A stretch of 64,000 nt of DNA from Yamadazyma tenuis (GCF_029203305.1 NC_089464.1:930001-994000), one strand, 5' to 3'; shown: positions 49,791-60,430, counted from the stretch's first letter. Made by a program: numbers and translations. The notes: generated from the sequence alone by a model not told the origin.

Positions 49791-50618
49791 ATGTCATTAA
49801 TTATAATAAACGATCCGATCCATAAAGACTACGAAGATTTGTTCAATAGGGCTTTGCAGTTAAAACCGACTCAAATTGATGTATACCTAAACAGCCTGAT
49901 CCACTCTGTGGAGCAATTGGGGCGTGTGTTAAATAAGTTGTATGGACAAGTAAGAGCTCTTCTGCTAGACCACCAGTATTCCTACAAGTTCAACATAGAC
50001 ATATTATTCAATAGCATTGACTTCCAAGACTACAAAAGAATATACGTGAGTGACAAGGAGGTTCACATTGCTAAGCTGCAAAAACTTAATGTGACGGCAA
50101 TACCAAGTGAGTTGAAGAGTGTTGATGCTGGGCCGCTGGAAGGAAGTTCAGTTGGAAAATTTGATATAGTAGCGGTGGGTGGCACGTTTGACCATTTGCA
50201 TGACGGGCACAAGATTCTCCTATCATCAGCGGTGTTTCTAGCCAAAAACAAGGTCATTGTAGGTATTACTGATGATGAACTTTTGAAGAATAAAAAGTAT
50301 AAGCAGTACTTGGAATTGTTTGAAAAAAGATTGGAAATTACCACCAAGTTTTTGAAGAAAATCGCCAGTAACCAGACTTTTGATTTGTATAAGATTGTGG
50401 ATATTTGTGGACCCACTGGTTATATCAAAGGTATTGACTGCTTGGTTTTGAGTAAGGAAAGTGCATCTGGAGGAGAGTTTGTTAATAACTTCAGAAAGTC
50501 GATTGGGTATCCAAAACTCACAGTCTACGCAATTGAGCTCATTGGAGGAGAAAACAAGCTCAGTTCTACTGACTTGAGGAGAGAGGAACAAGAACTTACG
50601 CAATTTCAACAGAAATAA
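49791..50618 (+). CDS. CAB4: Phosphopantetheine adenylyltransferase Cab4
   Basis: Fourth step of coenzyme A synthesis: ATP + 4'-phosphopantetheine to dephospho-CoA. 275 aa. The nucleotidyltransferase fold starts near residue 124 with IVAVGGTFDHLHDGHKILLSSAVFLA (the T/HxGH adenylyltransferase motif), then VIVGITDDELL, DICGPTGYIKGIDCLVLSKESASGGEFVNNFR and the second motif region ENKLSSTDLRREE (an S-x-x-x-R loop). The N-terminal ~120 residues are the fungal extension. The ATG is 43 bp after the PPR gene's stop. Confidence 0.93.
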   Translation: MSLIIINDPIHKDYEDLFNRALQLKPTQIDVYLNSLIHSVEQLGRVLNKLYGQVRALLLDHQYSYKFNIDILFNSIDFQDYKRIYVSDKEVHIAKLQKLNVTAIPSELKSVDAGPLEGSSVGKFDIVAVGGTFDHLHDGHKILLSSAVFLAKNKVIVGITDDELLKNKKYKQYLELFEKRLEITTKFLKKIASNQTFDLYKIVDICGPTGYIKGIDCLVLSKESASGGEFVNNFRKSIGYPKLTVYAIELIGGENKLSSTDLRREEQELTQFQQK

Positions 50619-50670
50619 ATGCAATATATATATATTTCGCAGCACAAAGTCTACATGTCAACACAAGGGT

Positions 50671-53600
50671 TTATTTGATCTGGATACCTTTATCAAACAT
50701 ACTTTTCTTGGGATTCTTATCGAAATGATCAAGTGCCAAACTGGATAACTCAGACGTGACCTCGTTATACAATATCAAATTGTCGTGTTCGTCCAAGTAT
50801 TTTCCTTTATCGTTGGAGTCCGCCAACGCAAACTTGACTTTTCCAAAGTTCAAATCGTTGAAGCCCAACTTATGTTGTAACCGCTTCTTGGTGTTTTTGA
50901 AAGATTCGTTGGGGAAAAGCACTAGCAAGAATGGAATGGAATGATGGTAGTTGGAGTTTTTATGAAAATGAAACACTGGAATAATATTCAAATCCTTTGT
51001 GTGTTTGACTGCCATGTCGTATTCGTATTTTTCAATACCACTTTCAAAGTTAGGAACAGAGCTGGAACTCTGATATCTGCTGACGAGGTCGTAATTGATC
51101 AAAACATTGAGCTCGGTGGGGAACTCTCCAATATAGTAATCTAGTGATTCATTCAAACTGTCAATGGGTTTGTTGAACTTGACCAAATCAACATACTTGC
51201 TATTATTACCACAGTACATAAACAAGTTGGATTTGTCGATTTTGCTGGTATCATGGCTTCTTTCTTCCAATGCTTCGAAAACCTTTTCGACTAATTCGTG
51301 AGCAGTTTCGTGGATTGGAACTAAAATTTCCAACTCTTCATACTGCATGATATTCGTGACCCAGGTAACATTAAGAACTTTCATACTCTCGAGTTCTTTA
51401 AGTGGGATTTGCAAAACTTCATATTCAAAATCAATGAGAGTAGAAATTGGCAAGGACTTTGGGAAGAATTGTGCCAAGTTCGAAGATGTGCTGATTGGCA
51501 ACTTAAAGCCTTGCTGGTTAATAACAAAGAATCTCAAGTATTCAGGGTTTTGTTTGATCCGTTCCCCAATCTTCTTGCTTAATTGTTCGTAGCTATATGT
51601 ACTTGAAACCCATAAGTAAAACACTTCTTCATCTCCATCTGACGAATCTACACCCGAGTTCTTCTCCATTGCAACATCAGACAATTCATCATCACTCTCT
51701 TTGATCATATCTTCACTTGCAACACGAGGCAAATCATTTTTCACAAGAGATACTTTGAGGTGAAGCCGGCTGGTGAGGAATTTGAAGTATTCCGCTAAGG
51801 CTTTATTTCCTTCAGGAGAATGCACTTGACATATCAATATATCACCATTGCTCAATTCATTTTTTTCGAGAGATGAACTGACATGAACGACCTCTAATTT
51901 GTTTGGGGTTAATTCTTCCACCAATTCCAAATTGACAGAAGTGTCCAAGTCCAACAATTTCTTTAATTTGTTCAGGATATTTGCAACCTTTTCATCCTTG
52001 GGGACCACCAAGTGGGTCAATCCTCTCAATTCATTAGTAAAATGGTTGAAAAACTTGAAGAAAATAACGATATTATTTGACAGGTCATCCAAAGTCTTTG
52101 GAAGAGGAGGTGTTGTAGTTGCAAGTTGAGAAGCATTCTTGAACTTGTTCGAAACCAGTTCAAACTTGAAATCTTCTATTGGGACCGATTTATGAGCATT
52201 ATGTTCATTAACGTAGTCCAAGTCATACTTGAACTCTTCGGTGTAAAACACCATTTCATCGAACCGTTTGTTGAAAAGTTTGTTATAAATGGAGGTTAAA
52301 GTAAGATCCTTTTCACCATTCTCTTCGAGTAATTCACTCAAGTTCAAACAACCATCGACACGGTTAGTTTGATTGTTGCGGTGACAGATCAATAACAATC
52401 TATAAGGCAAGTCACTCAAGTGGTCAACTTTGCTCACTTTTACAGGAACATTCAACGTCTCACTGATTTTATTGTACAAATCAAAAATGGTATCAGTCTT
52501 CTTCAAGCTTAAAACTAATGGTTGAAGAAGTTGGTTCTTCTGCAAAGCCTGCTTGTCATAATATTTTTGATTTGTTGAATCGTAGTAGTAGTCGAACTCA
52601 GAATAGTTCTGGAAGTTTGTGAGGTTGACAATATTGATGTTGATGTTGTATAATTGTTGCAACTTCAAATCTTCAATCATTTTGACTTCATTTATTTGTT
52701 GTTCAATTTCAACTGGAATAAAAGATGGGACACATTTGTCTATTTCTTCGTCATCGTCAGGCAAAATTTCATCCAACATCGTTTCACGGTAATAAACCAA
52801 CATATAGGCACTAGTTGACCGTCTAATCATGTTCTCATTCTGTTCAAACTTCGACAACTTGAAGAATTCCTCCTGGCTGAGTTCATTTGCTCCGAAGTTC
52901 TCTTCGAAAACTTGACTTCTTGTGACCTTCCACACCTTATCATCTTCAAAACGTAACCAGTAATCCTCGTGAGCCTTGGGTTTAATCATGGCGTAATAGT
53001 GGCCGTTGGAAATGGAACCCTGGTGCACCAACACTCCGTGCAACTTGTAGGTCCAGTTCTGCAGCTTGACATCGCCGGGAAGGTCTTCATCCAAGTAAGG
53101 AGATAAGTCAATTTCATTTGGGTACTCATATAAATCATTAATCTTTTGTAAATCGTCAATCATAAAATCGTATTCGAATCTTTTCAACTGCAAGTGCAAA
53201 ACCGCAGGGAAAGATCGGAAAACAACACCCTTTTTAGCATCCTGATAACCATAGTCATCACCAGCCTGATACTTGTTATCATCGGTCAACATTTCCAACT
53301 CGATGTAGTTTTTGAACGAATCAGTGAGGTTGTTGTATCCCTTCACGTTCAACTGGATATCCCAGAAATCTTCCACTCTGGACGATTCATATGGGACATT
53401 AATACATTTGATGAAACTCTTCATTTCCCCCACGAACAAGTCGTTCAACTTTCCTTCGATTGGAGTTCCCTTCATGGAAGTCTCCAACTTGTCCATCAAG
53501 ATCCGGTTCAATTCTTGGATATCGTGCTGGGTAAAGGCATCACTGGTATCCCACCCAAAAGCCTTAGTCAACTCCAAAGTGCCCACTGGAACTGGGGATG

Positions 53601-54645
53601 TCGACAACAAGTAAAAAATCTTCTGTAACGATAAGGCCACGGAGCTCTGCTTGCGGATCTTCTTGTTCAGTTTGATGATGGTATTGGAGGTGGTGGGAAT
53701 GCGATAAACCAACTTCCTAAATATCTTGGTGGTATAGTAGCTTTGCAACAACGAATTGAGATAGCACGTAGCACCCTGATTGTTCAAGCCCACGTAGCCC
53801 GTGTTCTTCTTCGAGTCATAGTCCTGGAAGTTGTACCATAATACCCCTGTCTGCGAGTCGTCGATGATTTTCACGTACGCAGTGATGTTCAACTGGTTAT
53901 TGGCAATGATGGCAGCATCCTCGTTGTTACGTGGCCGATACAACGAGCCCAAGTCTATAATGGAGCTGAATCCCCAGTCGGTCTCATTCTTGTTGAACCG
54001 ATGATGAGAAGATCCTGAAAAATGGCATTTGGGGTTTTGGGGGTTCCACAAGTCAAACGCAAACTGTGCACACGCATACCAATCATCCAGTTCGGGGCCA
54101 AGTGGGTGGGGCTCGATGTATACGGACATGTAGTTTGTATTGTTGTTTCCCCTGGGGAAAAGAAGCACGTTCCATTCATAATTACCCACTTTGAACCGGG
54201 GTCCTCTAACTTTGTGGTCGGTGAGGCCGGACCAATTTTTGATTTCCCAAACATGGAATCCTTCATCAGAGACTGGATAGTCGGGGACCGGTTTCAACAA
54301 CGCGTGTGATAACGCATGGAAGTCATTGGAGGCTGGTAATGAGGGTCTGGAGGGAGATTGACTCGTGGTTTTGTTGGTGTAACGGTGAGGTGAGGTGACA
54401 GATTCATCGTCATCATCGTCAAGGTCGTCTTCTTCGTCGTCTACGTCCACATCATCCACCTCCACGCCGGAGATGTCGTGATGCAACCCGGCGACGTTGG
54501 TGTCGGATGACTGAAGGTCTACCCACAGAGATTCAACATTGGCACCGATTGCGATTCCCGGAGACTGACTATCAACCGGCTTGTGGGGATGGGTCAATTG
54601 GTATTGGTTTTCCTTGTTTTCCAAGGAGTCGACATCGGAGATCAT
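50671..54645 (-). CDS. UBP15: Ubiquitin-specific protease Ubp15 (USP7 type)
   Basis: Deubiquitinase of the USP7/HAUSP class, implicated in endocytosis, peroxisomal import and cell-cycle entry. 1324 aa. An acidic N-terminus, MATH/TRAF-like domain ~125-260 (FHVWEIKNWSGLTDHKVRGPRFKVGNYEWNVLLFPRG), USP domain from ~285 with YVGLNNQGATCYLNSLLQSYY (catalytic C294), TQHDIQELNRILMDKLE and HQGSISNGHYYAMIKP (catalytic His), then a long ubiquitin-like C-terminal array as in USP7. Many Asp-rich stretches lie near the N-terminus. Converges with CAB4 across 52 bp. Confidence 0.95.
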   Translation of the reverse strand: MISDVDSLENKENQYQLTHPHKPVDSQSPGIAIGANVESLWVDLQSSDTNVAGLHHDISGVEVDDVDVDDEEDDLDDDDDESVTSPHRYTNKTTSQSPSRPSLPASNDFHALSHALLKPVPDYPVSDEGFHVWEIKNWSGLTDHKVRGPRFKVGNYEWNVLLFPRGNNNTNYMSVYIEPHPLGPELDDWYACAQFAFDLWNPQNPKCHFSGSSHHRFNKNETDWGFSSIIDLGSLYRPRNNEDAAIIANNQLNITAYVKIIDDSQTGVLWYNFQDYDSKKNTGYVGLNNQGATCYLNSLLQSYYTTKIFRKLVYRIPTTSNTIIKLNKKIRKQSSVALSLQKIFYLLSTSPVPVGTLELTKAFGWDTSDAFTQHDIQELNRILMDKLETSMKGTPIEGKLNDLFVGEMKSFIKCINVPYESSRVEDFWDIQLNVKGYNNLTDSFKNYIELEMLTDDNKYQAGDDYGYQDAKKGVVFRSFPAVLHLQLKRFEYDFMIDDLQKINDLYEYPNEIDLSPYLDEDLPGDVKLQNWTYKLHGVLVHQGSISNGHYYAMIKPKAHEDYWLRFEDDKVWKVTRSQVFEENFGANELSQEEFFKLSKFEQNENMIRRSTSAYMLVYYRETMLDEILPDDDEEIDKCVPSFIPVEIEQQINEVKMIEDLKLQQLYNININIVNLTNFQNYSEFDYYYDSTNQKYYDKQALQKNQLLQPLVLSLKKTDTIFDLYNKISETLNVPVKVSKVDHLSDLPYRLLLICHRNNQTNRVDGCLNLSELLEENGEKDLTLTSIYNKLFNKRFDEMVFYTEEFKYDLDYVNEHNAHKSVPIEDFKFELVSNKFKNASQLATTTPPLPKTLDDLSNNIVIFFKFFNHFTNELRGLTHLVVPKDEKVANILNKLKKLLDLDTSVNLELVEELTPNKLEVVHVSSSLEKNELSNGDILICQVHSPEGNKALAEYFKFLTSRLHLKVSLVKNDLPRVASEDMIKESDDELSDVAMEKNSGVDSSDGDEEVFYLWVSSTYSYEQLSKKIGERIKQNPEYLRFFVINQQGFKLPISTSSNLAQFFPKSLPISTLIDFEYEVLQIPLKELESMKVLNVTWVTNIMQYEELEILVPIHETAHELVEKVFEALEERSHDTSKIDKSNLFMYCGNNSKYVDLVKFNKPIDSLNESLDYYIGEFPTELNVLINYDLVSRYQSSSSVPNFESGIEKYEYDMAVKHTKDLNIIPVFHFHKNSNYHHSIPFLLVLFPNESFKNTKKRLQHKLGFNDLNFGKVKFALADSNDKGKYLDEHDNLILYNEVTSELSSLALDHFDKNPKKSMFDKGIQIK

Positions 54646-55886
54646 ATTGCGGTCAGGATTGTGCTTTTATATGAATGGTACACGGTCGAAGAGGGATGAT
54701 TGAGTTGATTTCGTTTTGGTAGGAGCTTATTAATTTTGTGAGAATCAGGGAGAAGTGCGCAGGGTACCGGTGCGCACACGTAAATGATATGGTTATGAAG
54801 ACAGTCGGTGGTGGGGAAAGAGTGGAGCTAGAAGGACAGGAGAAGAACATAATGGATGCATAAGTCTGTCAGAATGCTGTTGCTCGTTGAAATCCCTAAT
54901 AAATACTCTACTTTCAAAAGTGGTATTGTTGCTGTGTGGCTACCGCACTGCGAGAATTTGCAACCCAGTCAGAGGGCTGCTATGAAGTCACCTGACGCGG
55001 TAGCACATTCTTTTTGCATCACGTGTTTTCGTTACTGCACGCTCCTCGTGTTGTGTAAACCGGCAAAATATCCTATGAACAACCGGCAAAGATGAGCCCC
55101 CGAAACCTGTAAATAAAACATACATTCCTTCACACAATTAGACGCGGCCTGCATGAATCCCGACTAATCTCGACCTACCCTCGATGTGTGCAGGACATTG
55201 GGTACCCGAACTAAAACCCAAATATCAAACACGCACCTGGCATCCCTTTTGGTGCACAATTAACGCCTACTACAATTAGAGGAACTCGTCTGATTATGTG
55301 GCCAGCTCGATCACGCCCCCATGAAGGCAAGGAGAGAATGTGTTTGTGAAGCTTTGATAGGGGGGACCTCACCACCAAGAAATTCCATAGTGCCAATAGC
55401 CTGAAACAGCGGAATTATGAAACGGTACTTCGCAACCCCAGATCTGGGCCCACATTTTCGACGTCCCTGGTCCAAGCTACTACTCCCGCCCCCTAGCTTT
55501 GAGCCGCTGCCACCGCAGGGGTACCGGGTACTGCCAAGGCCAGAGGCAATTCCAGCCAATAGGCCGTGCCGATGTTGTCAAAGTTCCCCTAAACAGTAAC
55601 CATTAAAATCCCAAACAGGTAACCCGCAGACGCGGGTGGCAGTGGCGCTTTGAAAAATACCCGATTGAGACACCTCCAACACTAAACACAGGCATGTGCG
55701 CCCACCAGTATCAATAATCCCTCGTTTGGTGGCAGAAAATTTTTACACTCAAAAATTTGTTGATTTTCCTTCTTTATTCACCAAACAACTTTCTAGTTTT
55801 TTTGAAATCTACCAGTCGTTCCTTTCAATCTTATCCCCCAGATTTCGTGAATACTTCAGAGTTAGTTCGTTCTTTCCTTTACTATT
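54646..55886. other. 1.24 kb intergenic, UBP15 / glucanase gene
   Basis: Divergent promoters. The 55100-55700 part is unusually GC-rich for a promoter, with a 12-bp palindrome CCCAGATCTGGG (55437-55448) and a hairpin ACCCGC/GCGGGT (55622-55637). The repeat ACCGGCAAA occurs twice near 55060-55090. T-rich stretches precede the ATG, as in highly expressed wall-protein genes. No gene found. Confidence 0.5.
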
Positions 55887-56984
55887 ATGTTGTTTAAATC
55901 GATCGTTACAGGCGCTTTAGCCGCTACTATCTTGGCCCAACCACTCCAAGATGAACACCAACATCAACATCAGCATGAAAAGAGAGCTGTCAAGGTTGTC
56001 ACTCAAGTCAACACCGTCGTCGTCACTGCCGGTTACGGAGCTGCTGACATCCCTACCACCTCTATTGCTTTGTCTGCTGCCACTGATGTGTCTATCAACA
56101 CTGATACCACCATCACTCCTCAGAACCAACCAGCGTCTTTCTCCAACCCAACCACTTTTGAGACCAAGACTTCCACCTCGGCAGTGTCCACCGCCAGCGC
56201 CTCCGAAGCTATCGGTGCCTCTGGTGCCAAGGGTATCACGTACTCGCCATACTCCGATGATGGAGGATGTAAGAGTGCCAGTGAAGTGGCCAGTGACGTG
56301 GCTCAATTGTCTGGTTACGACATCATTAGAATCTACGGTGTCGACTGTAACCAGGCTGCCAACGTCTTGGCTGCTATTGGTGACAACCAAAAAATCTTTG
56401 CCGGAATCTATGACGTGTCCGACATTTCTGGTGGTGTTTCCACCTTGGCTGCCGCCGTTGAAGCCAACGGTGGTTGGGACAAGGTTGACACCGTCTCCAT
56501 CGGTAACGAATTGGTGAACGGAGGTCTGGCCACTGTTTCCCAAGTTGGTTCTTACGTCGCTGAAGCCAAGTCTGCCTTAACTGCTGCTGGTTACTCTGGT
56601 TCCATTGTGGCTGTTGACACATTCATTGCCGTTATCAACAATCCTGGTTTGTGTGATCACTCTGATTACATGGCCGTTAACGCCCACGCCTTCTTTGATG
56701 GTTACTACACCGCTGACCAAGCTGGTGACTGGCTTTTGCAACAAATCCAAAGAGTTTACACTGCTTGTGGAGGTAGCAAGAGAGTCTTTATTACCGAAAC
56801 CGGATGGCCATCCCAGGGTGACTCCAACGGAAAGGCTGTTCCTTCTGCTGAAAACCAAAAGGCCGCCATCCAATCCATTATTGACACTTGTGGAAGTGCT
56901 TCTACTTTGTTCAACGCTTTCAACGACATCTGGAAGGCTCCAGGCGCTTACAACGCTGAACAATACTGGGGTATTCTTAACTAA
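55887..56984 (+). CDS. MP65: GH17 cell-wall beta-glucanase-like mannoprotein (MP65/SCW10 family)
   Basis: Secreted wall protein of the Scw4/Scw10/Mp65 group, involved in glucan remodelling and adhesion. 365 aa. Signal peptide MLFKSIVTGALAATILAQP, His/Gln-rich propeptide ending at a Kex2-type site HEKR (residue ~33), Ser/Thr-rich region to ~110, then the GH17 domain: AKGITYSPYSDDGGCKSASEV, DIIRIYGVDCNQ, VSIGNELVNGG (acid/base Glu), YMAVNAHAFFDG, VFITETGWPSQGDSNG (nucleophile Glu) and the end AEQYWGIL. A CTG codon at 56526 follows NGG where, as I recall it, the Candida homolog has Ser. Very biased codon usage suggests high expression. Confidence 0.93.
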   Translation: MLFKSIVTGALAATILAQPLQDEHQHQHQHEKRAVKVVTQVNTVVVTAGYGAADIPTTSIALSAATDVSINTDTTITPQNQPASFSNPTTFETKTSTSAVSTASASEAIGASGAKGITYSPYSDDGGCKSASEVASDVAQLSGYDIIRIYGVDCNQAANVLAAIGDNQKIFAGIYDVSDISGGVSTLAAAVEANGGWDKVDTVSIGNELVNGGLATVSQVGSYVAEAKSALTAAGYSGSIVAVDTFIAVINNPGLCDHSDYMAVNAHAFFDGYYTADQAGDWLLQQIQRVYTACGGSKRVFITETGWPSQGDSNGKAVPSAENQKAAIQSIIDTCGSASTLFNAFNDIWKAPGAYNAEQYWGILN

Positions 56985-57242
56985 ATGACCTAGTTGGATT
57001 TTTTACTGTTTTACTGTTTTTATCTAGCATTTTGTAGGCTTGCTATGCTTACAAGCTTTGGCTGGTGTGATACCTATATAGCAAGAGTTTATAAAATGTA
57101 TGTTTTCCTTTAATCGTCAATGAGTATTTGGTGCTCGTCAAATCCTGCAGGTGGTGCACTTTTCACTTTTTGCTAGTTTGCAGCAATTTCTACTTTAAAA
57201 CTCATACAATTACAATAACAATAACTAAAATACAACCACCCC

Positions 57243-58958
57243 CTACCACACGCCAATCGACTTCAAGAAGGCCACCCGCTTCGTTTTCTCCTTCTTTGGT
57301 TGAAACTTGATTTCGGCCAGGTCCACTCCAAGAAGTTTCTCCTTTTTCAATTCATTATCGTAGAGCCTTGTCCAAATACCCACTTGTCCGGTCATGTCCA
57401 AAAGACTGTTTCCATCCTCAATGAAAGCAGGATCATTCAAGAGCCGACTGACCCATATATCGTTATATTTCTTAATCCTCGCGTGGACCCCTCCGGTGGA
57501 TCTGATTATATGGTTAACAAAACCTGACTTGAAGTGCAATTCTTTGAGCTTTTGCATCAAGAATGCAAGAGGTTGGGACTTTACCTCGGCATACACAGTG
57601 TCCAATTTGGATTTCATGGTATCACTGCTTTCCTGGAAGAATTCTTCTTCAAATAAGTCATACACCATCATAGGGTCTGCGAGATACTCGAAACCCACTT
57701 GAGAGTCTTCTTCGTCTTCTTCCACCTCTTCTGATCCCGGTTCTGGGGATGCCTGGACCTTGGGTTTCTTGGGAGTTGGTTCATCTGCCTTTGGAGCTGG
57801 CGTAGAGACATTTGCAGCTGGCGTAGTGGCATTTGGTTCCGGCTGAGACTCAGGATCAAAAAAAGCTTCTTCCTCATCACTTTCCACCAACCCCAACACC
57901 GGAGTAGCAATGGCTGCAACCTTCCGTTTTTTCTGCGCACCTTCTGATAACCTTCCCGCGGTAGAGCTTCTGGTCTGGCTAATCTCCTCGTCCAAAGGAA
58001 TGTTCACTCTGTCATCATTATAGTTCAGTCCCACCAACGCTTTGGCCCCTACACTCAACTCCGTGTCGCGGAGAGGTACAGTTGTCATCACCAAAGGAGT
58101 GGTACCTTCATTTACACACCTTCCGTAGTACTCAAAATAGCTCTTGATCCCACACTTGACAGCAAATTTTCTATACCGATCTCTCCAGCTCAGGTCGGAG
58201 TGTTGTCTGTGGAACCTCAACATCACGTCTTTGAAAAATGACCGCAGCACATGAGGACTCTCAGGGATCAAGGACCGAGCCGGATCTTGATTGTTCTTCT
58301 CGAATTTAGCTTCTTCAGGACTGAGCCTCAGTACTGCAAACCGCAAAACCTCCGCACATAACGCGTAATCATCCAAGGGTGTGAATCGCTTCTTGAGATC
58401 AGGGTACGAATCTGGCAGGACTTTGATTTTGTTGCCATATTCGTCTAAAATCAACTTACCGTGCTCGTTGACCTTATAAACATACTTCAAATTGTGCACC
58501 AAGTGCCTTCTGTACCTGCTTCTAAGCGAGTGTTTGGTGTGACCCTTCAACTCCTCGTGGCCTTCAAGCAACTCGAAAAACCGATGGCTTCCACGTTCAA
58601 GCGGTTTCAATCGTATTTGCTCTAAAATATACTCGTCCTGGGCCTGAGTATACTTGACGGTTTTCCGGCCACCAGTTTCTTTCTTCACTGGAAACACGTA
58701 GGGATTGACGTCAGCCAATTTGCCATTGGAAATGGAATGGTCTACCCAAGAGGCTCTGTAAATTGGGTGGAAACCATCTATTGGATATGAGCTTATAAAC
58801 ATCACACCGTTTTTGGCGTTGGGTACAGAGCTGGTGACAATCCCACCATTGTCTTCGATTAATTTGACATAGGTATCACGTTCAGGATCGTCTTTGGGCA
58901 TAAACGCCAATAGCGGCCGCTCACCAACAGTAAAAAGATCTGATGGAGTTTTCACCAT
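57243..58958 (-). CDS. RAP1: Telomere/general regulatory protein Rap1
   Basis: 571 aa. N-terminal BRCT-like domain (RPLLAFMPKDDPERDTYVKLIEDNGGIV...YRASWVDHSISNGKLAD), Myb domain from ~105 (KYTQAQDEYILEQIRLKPLERGSHRFFELLEGHEELKGHTKHSLRSRYRRHLV), a second helical Myb-like unit (FTPLDDYALCAEVLRFAVLRLS...FFKDVMLRFHRQHSDLSWRDRYRKF), an acidic disordered linker, and a C-terminal helical region (~430-571) ending GIWTRLYDNELKKEKLLG and FLKSIGVW, which looks like an RCT domain. In CTG-clade yeasts Rap1 binds telomeres; the C. albicans protein is shorter and lacks an RCT, so its apparent presence here is notable. Confidence 0.9.
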   Translation of the reverse strand: MVKTPSDLFTVGERPLLAFMPKDDPERDTYVKLIEDNGGIVTSSVPNAKNGVMFISSYPIDGFHPIYRASWVDHSISNGKLADVNPYVFPVKKETGGRKTVKYTQAQDEYILEQIRLKPLERGSHRFFELLEGHEELKGHTKHSLRSRYRRHLVHNLKYVYKVNEHGKLILDEYGNKIKVLPDSYPDLKKRFTPLDDYALCAEVLRFAVLRLSPEEAKFEKNNQDPARSLIPESPHVLRSFFKDVMLRFHRQHSDLSWRDRYRKFAVKCGIKSYFEYYGRCVNEGTTPLVMTTVPLRDTELSVGAKALVGLNYNDDRVNIPLDEEISQTRSSTAGRLSEGAQKKRKVAAIATPVLGLVESDEEEAFFDPESQPEPNATTPAANVSTPAPKADEPTPKKPKVQASPEPGSEEVEEDEEDSQVGFEYLADPMMVYDLFEEEFFQESSDTMKSKLDTVYAEVKSQPLAFLMQKLKELHFKSGFVNHIIRSTGGVHARIKKYNDIWVSRLLNDPAFIEDGNSLLDMTGQVGIWTRLYDNELKKEKLLGVDLAEIKFQPKKEKTKRVAFLKSIGVW

Positions 58959-59064
58959 TTGTGTTAGTTAGGGGGACTTGGATGTTTTGTTTTTATTTTT
59001 GTGTGGGTGTCCATGTCAAATTTCTAGCGCGTATCTGGATGCAAAAAGTTCATTTGTTTATATA

Positions 59065-60312
59065 CTAACACATTACTTGGACTACCTTTTCCTTGTAGAC
59101 AATCTGGTCGATGCCACCAGTGGCATCGGCCTCATTCCATATCACCAAGGCCAGAAGTTGCTCGCCTCGATCACACCCAGTGTCAAGTCCACGGGAATAT
59201 GGTTTTAAATTTAATCCTCTTCTAGCATCGTGTCCATAGTAAACCACCGACGAGGTGCTCGAACGTTTCTGCTTCTTGTTCCACACCTTCGACCAGCTTA
59301 CAGAAAACTGCTCATGAGGATCATCCGTTGACCGATTGAAGTATGGACCCACAAGAGACCTCATCTCCAACGCCTCGATAGGATTTTGGTCTTCCAAAGA
59401 CAAATCCCATCGTAAACCTCCGTGTACAGCAATACCGGGGCTGCTCTTGGTGGTGGTGATATGCTTGAAGATCCCGGACGACTTCTTTTTGGAGTATACC
59501 GGTACTTGTCCAAGTTTCTTTATCAAAGAGCACTTGTTGATATACCGAATATGTTCAGGCTGCAATTTCTTTGCAAGTAAGAACTCAGGATCATCGTTGA
59601 AGGCATCAGACACGTGTATATCGAGAGGAATAGACTCCGTGGAGTTTCCCACGATGAAATCAGGGAATTTCAATCCGTGGAACTTGACATAGTTTTGCAA
59701 TATGTAGAATTCATGGTTTCCCAAAATACAGTCGATATTGTTCTTGTCCAAAAACTCAATTACCTTCTGCGAATCGGGTCCCTTAGAAACAAAGTCGCCC
59801 AACACCAACAAATAGTCCTTCTTCTTATTATACTTGACTTTTCTCAACAAGTGTCTTAATTCAATATAGTGTCCATGGATATCCCCGATCATTATGAGCC
59901 TTTCAACCGTGTTCTTGGATCCACCCACAGCGTTTTCATCCTCATAATGTGTTATATGGTCAGCCTCAAGCATGTCAAGTTCATCATCAAAGTCATCACT
60001 GTCAAGTTCATCCACAAAGTCATCGCTGTCAACAACATCATTAAACATAACCGTAGATACAAGCGGCTTTAGTTCCACACCTAAATCACTGATCTTCACG
60101 ATATCATCAAGTTCCACAGCTTCCGGGATAAAATATGCGGGAAGGAACACTGTAAATACATAGAGAATACCCACACACAAAAAACCTGCTAATCCGTATA
60201 AGGTATATTTGACTCCGGGGCTCAAAGAGAGCTCTTCGTCATATTCTTCGTACTCATAAATGTCCTCTTCACGGGGTGATCGCTTGTTAAGAAGCGGATT
60301 TGTCTCTGACAT
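59065..60312 (-). CDS. PPN2: Vacuolar endopolyphosphatase Ppn2 (calcineurin-like phosphoesterase)
   Basis: Cleaves long inorganic polyphosphate in the vacuole. 415 aa. Short cytosolic N-terminus with acidic/Leu sorting-type residues (ETNPLLNKRSPREED), one transmembrane helix at ~33-58, an acidic linker, then the metallophosphoesterase domain: MIGDIHGHYIELRHLL (~141), VLGDFVSKGPDS, ILGNHEF, a GIAVHGGLRWD motif and VVYYGHDARRGL, giving the full set of metal ligands. This layout is that of a vacuolar type II membrane enzyme. 106 bp upstream of RAP1 on the same strand. Confidence 0.9.
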   Translation of the reverse strand: MSETNPLLNKRSPREEDIYEYEEYDEELSLSPGVKYTLYGLAGFLCVGILYVFTVFLPAYFIPEAVELDDIVKISDLGVELKPLVSTVMFNDVVDSDDFVDELDSDDFDDELDMLEADHITHYEDENAVGGSKNTVERLIMIGDIHGHYIELRHLLRKVKYNKKKDYLLVLGDFVSKGPDSQKVIEFLDKNNIDCILGNHEFYILQNYVKFHGLKFPDFIVGNSTESIPLDIHVSDAFNDDPEFLLAKKLQPEHIRYINKCSLIKKLGQVPVYSKKKSSGIFKHITTTKSSPGIAVHGGLRWDLSLEDQNPIEALEMRSLVGPYFNRSTDDPHEQFSVSWSKVWNKKQKRSSTSSVVYYGHDARRGLNLKPYSRGLDTGCDRGEQLLALVIWNEADATGGIDQIVYKEKVVQVMC

Positions 60313-60430
60313 TCTACCGTTCTGTTATAACAAGTTTAAATTAATGGGGCGCGGGATGGGGAAAACGTTTTTAAAGTGCGGTTGACTGCAAAAAAATCAT
60401 TGGGCATATACAATAAGCAACACTATAAAT

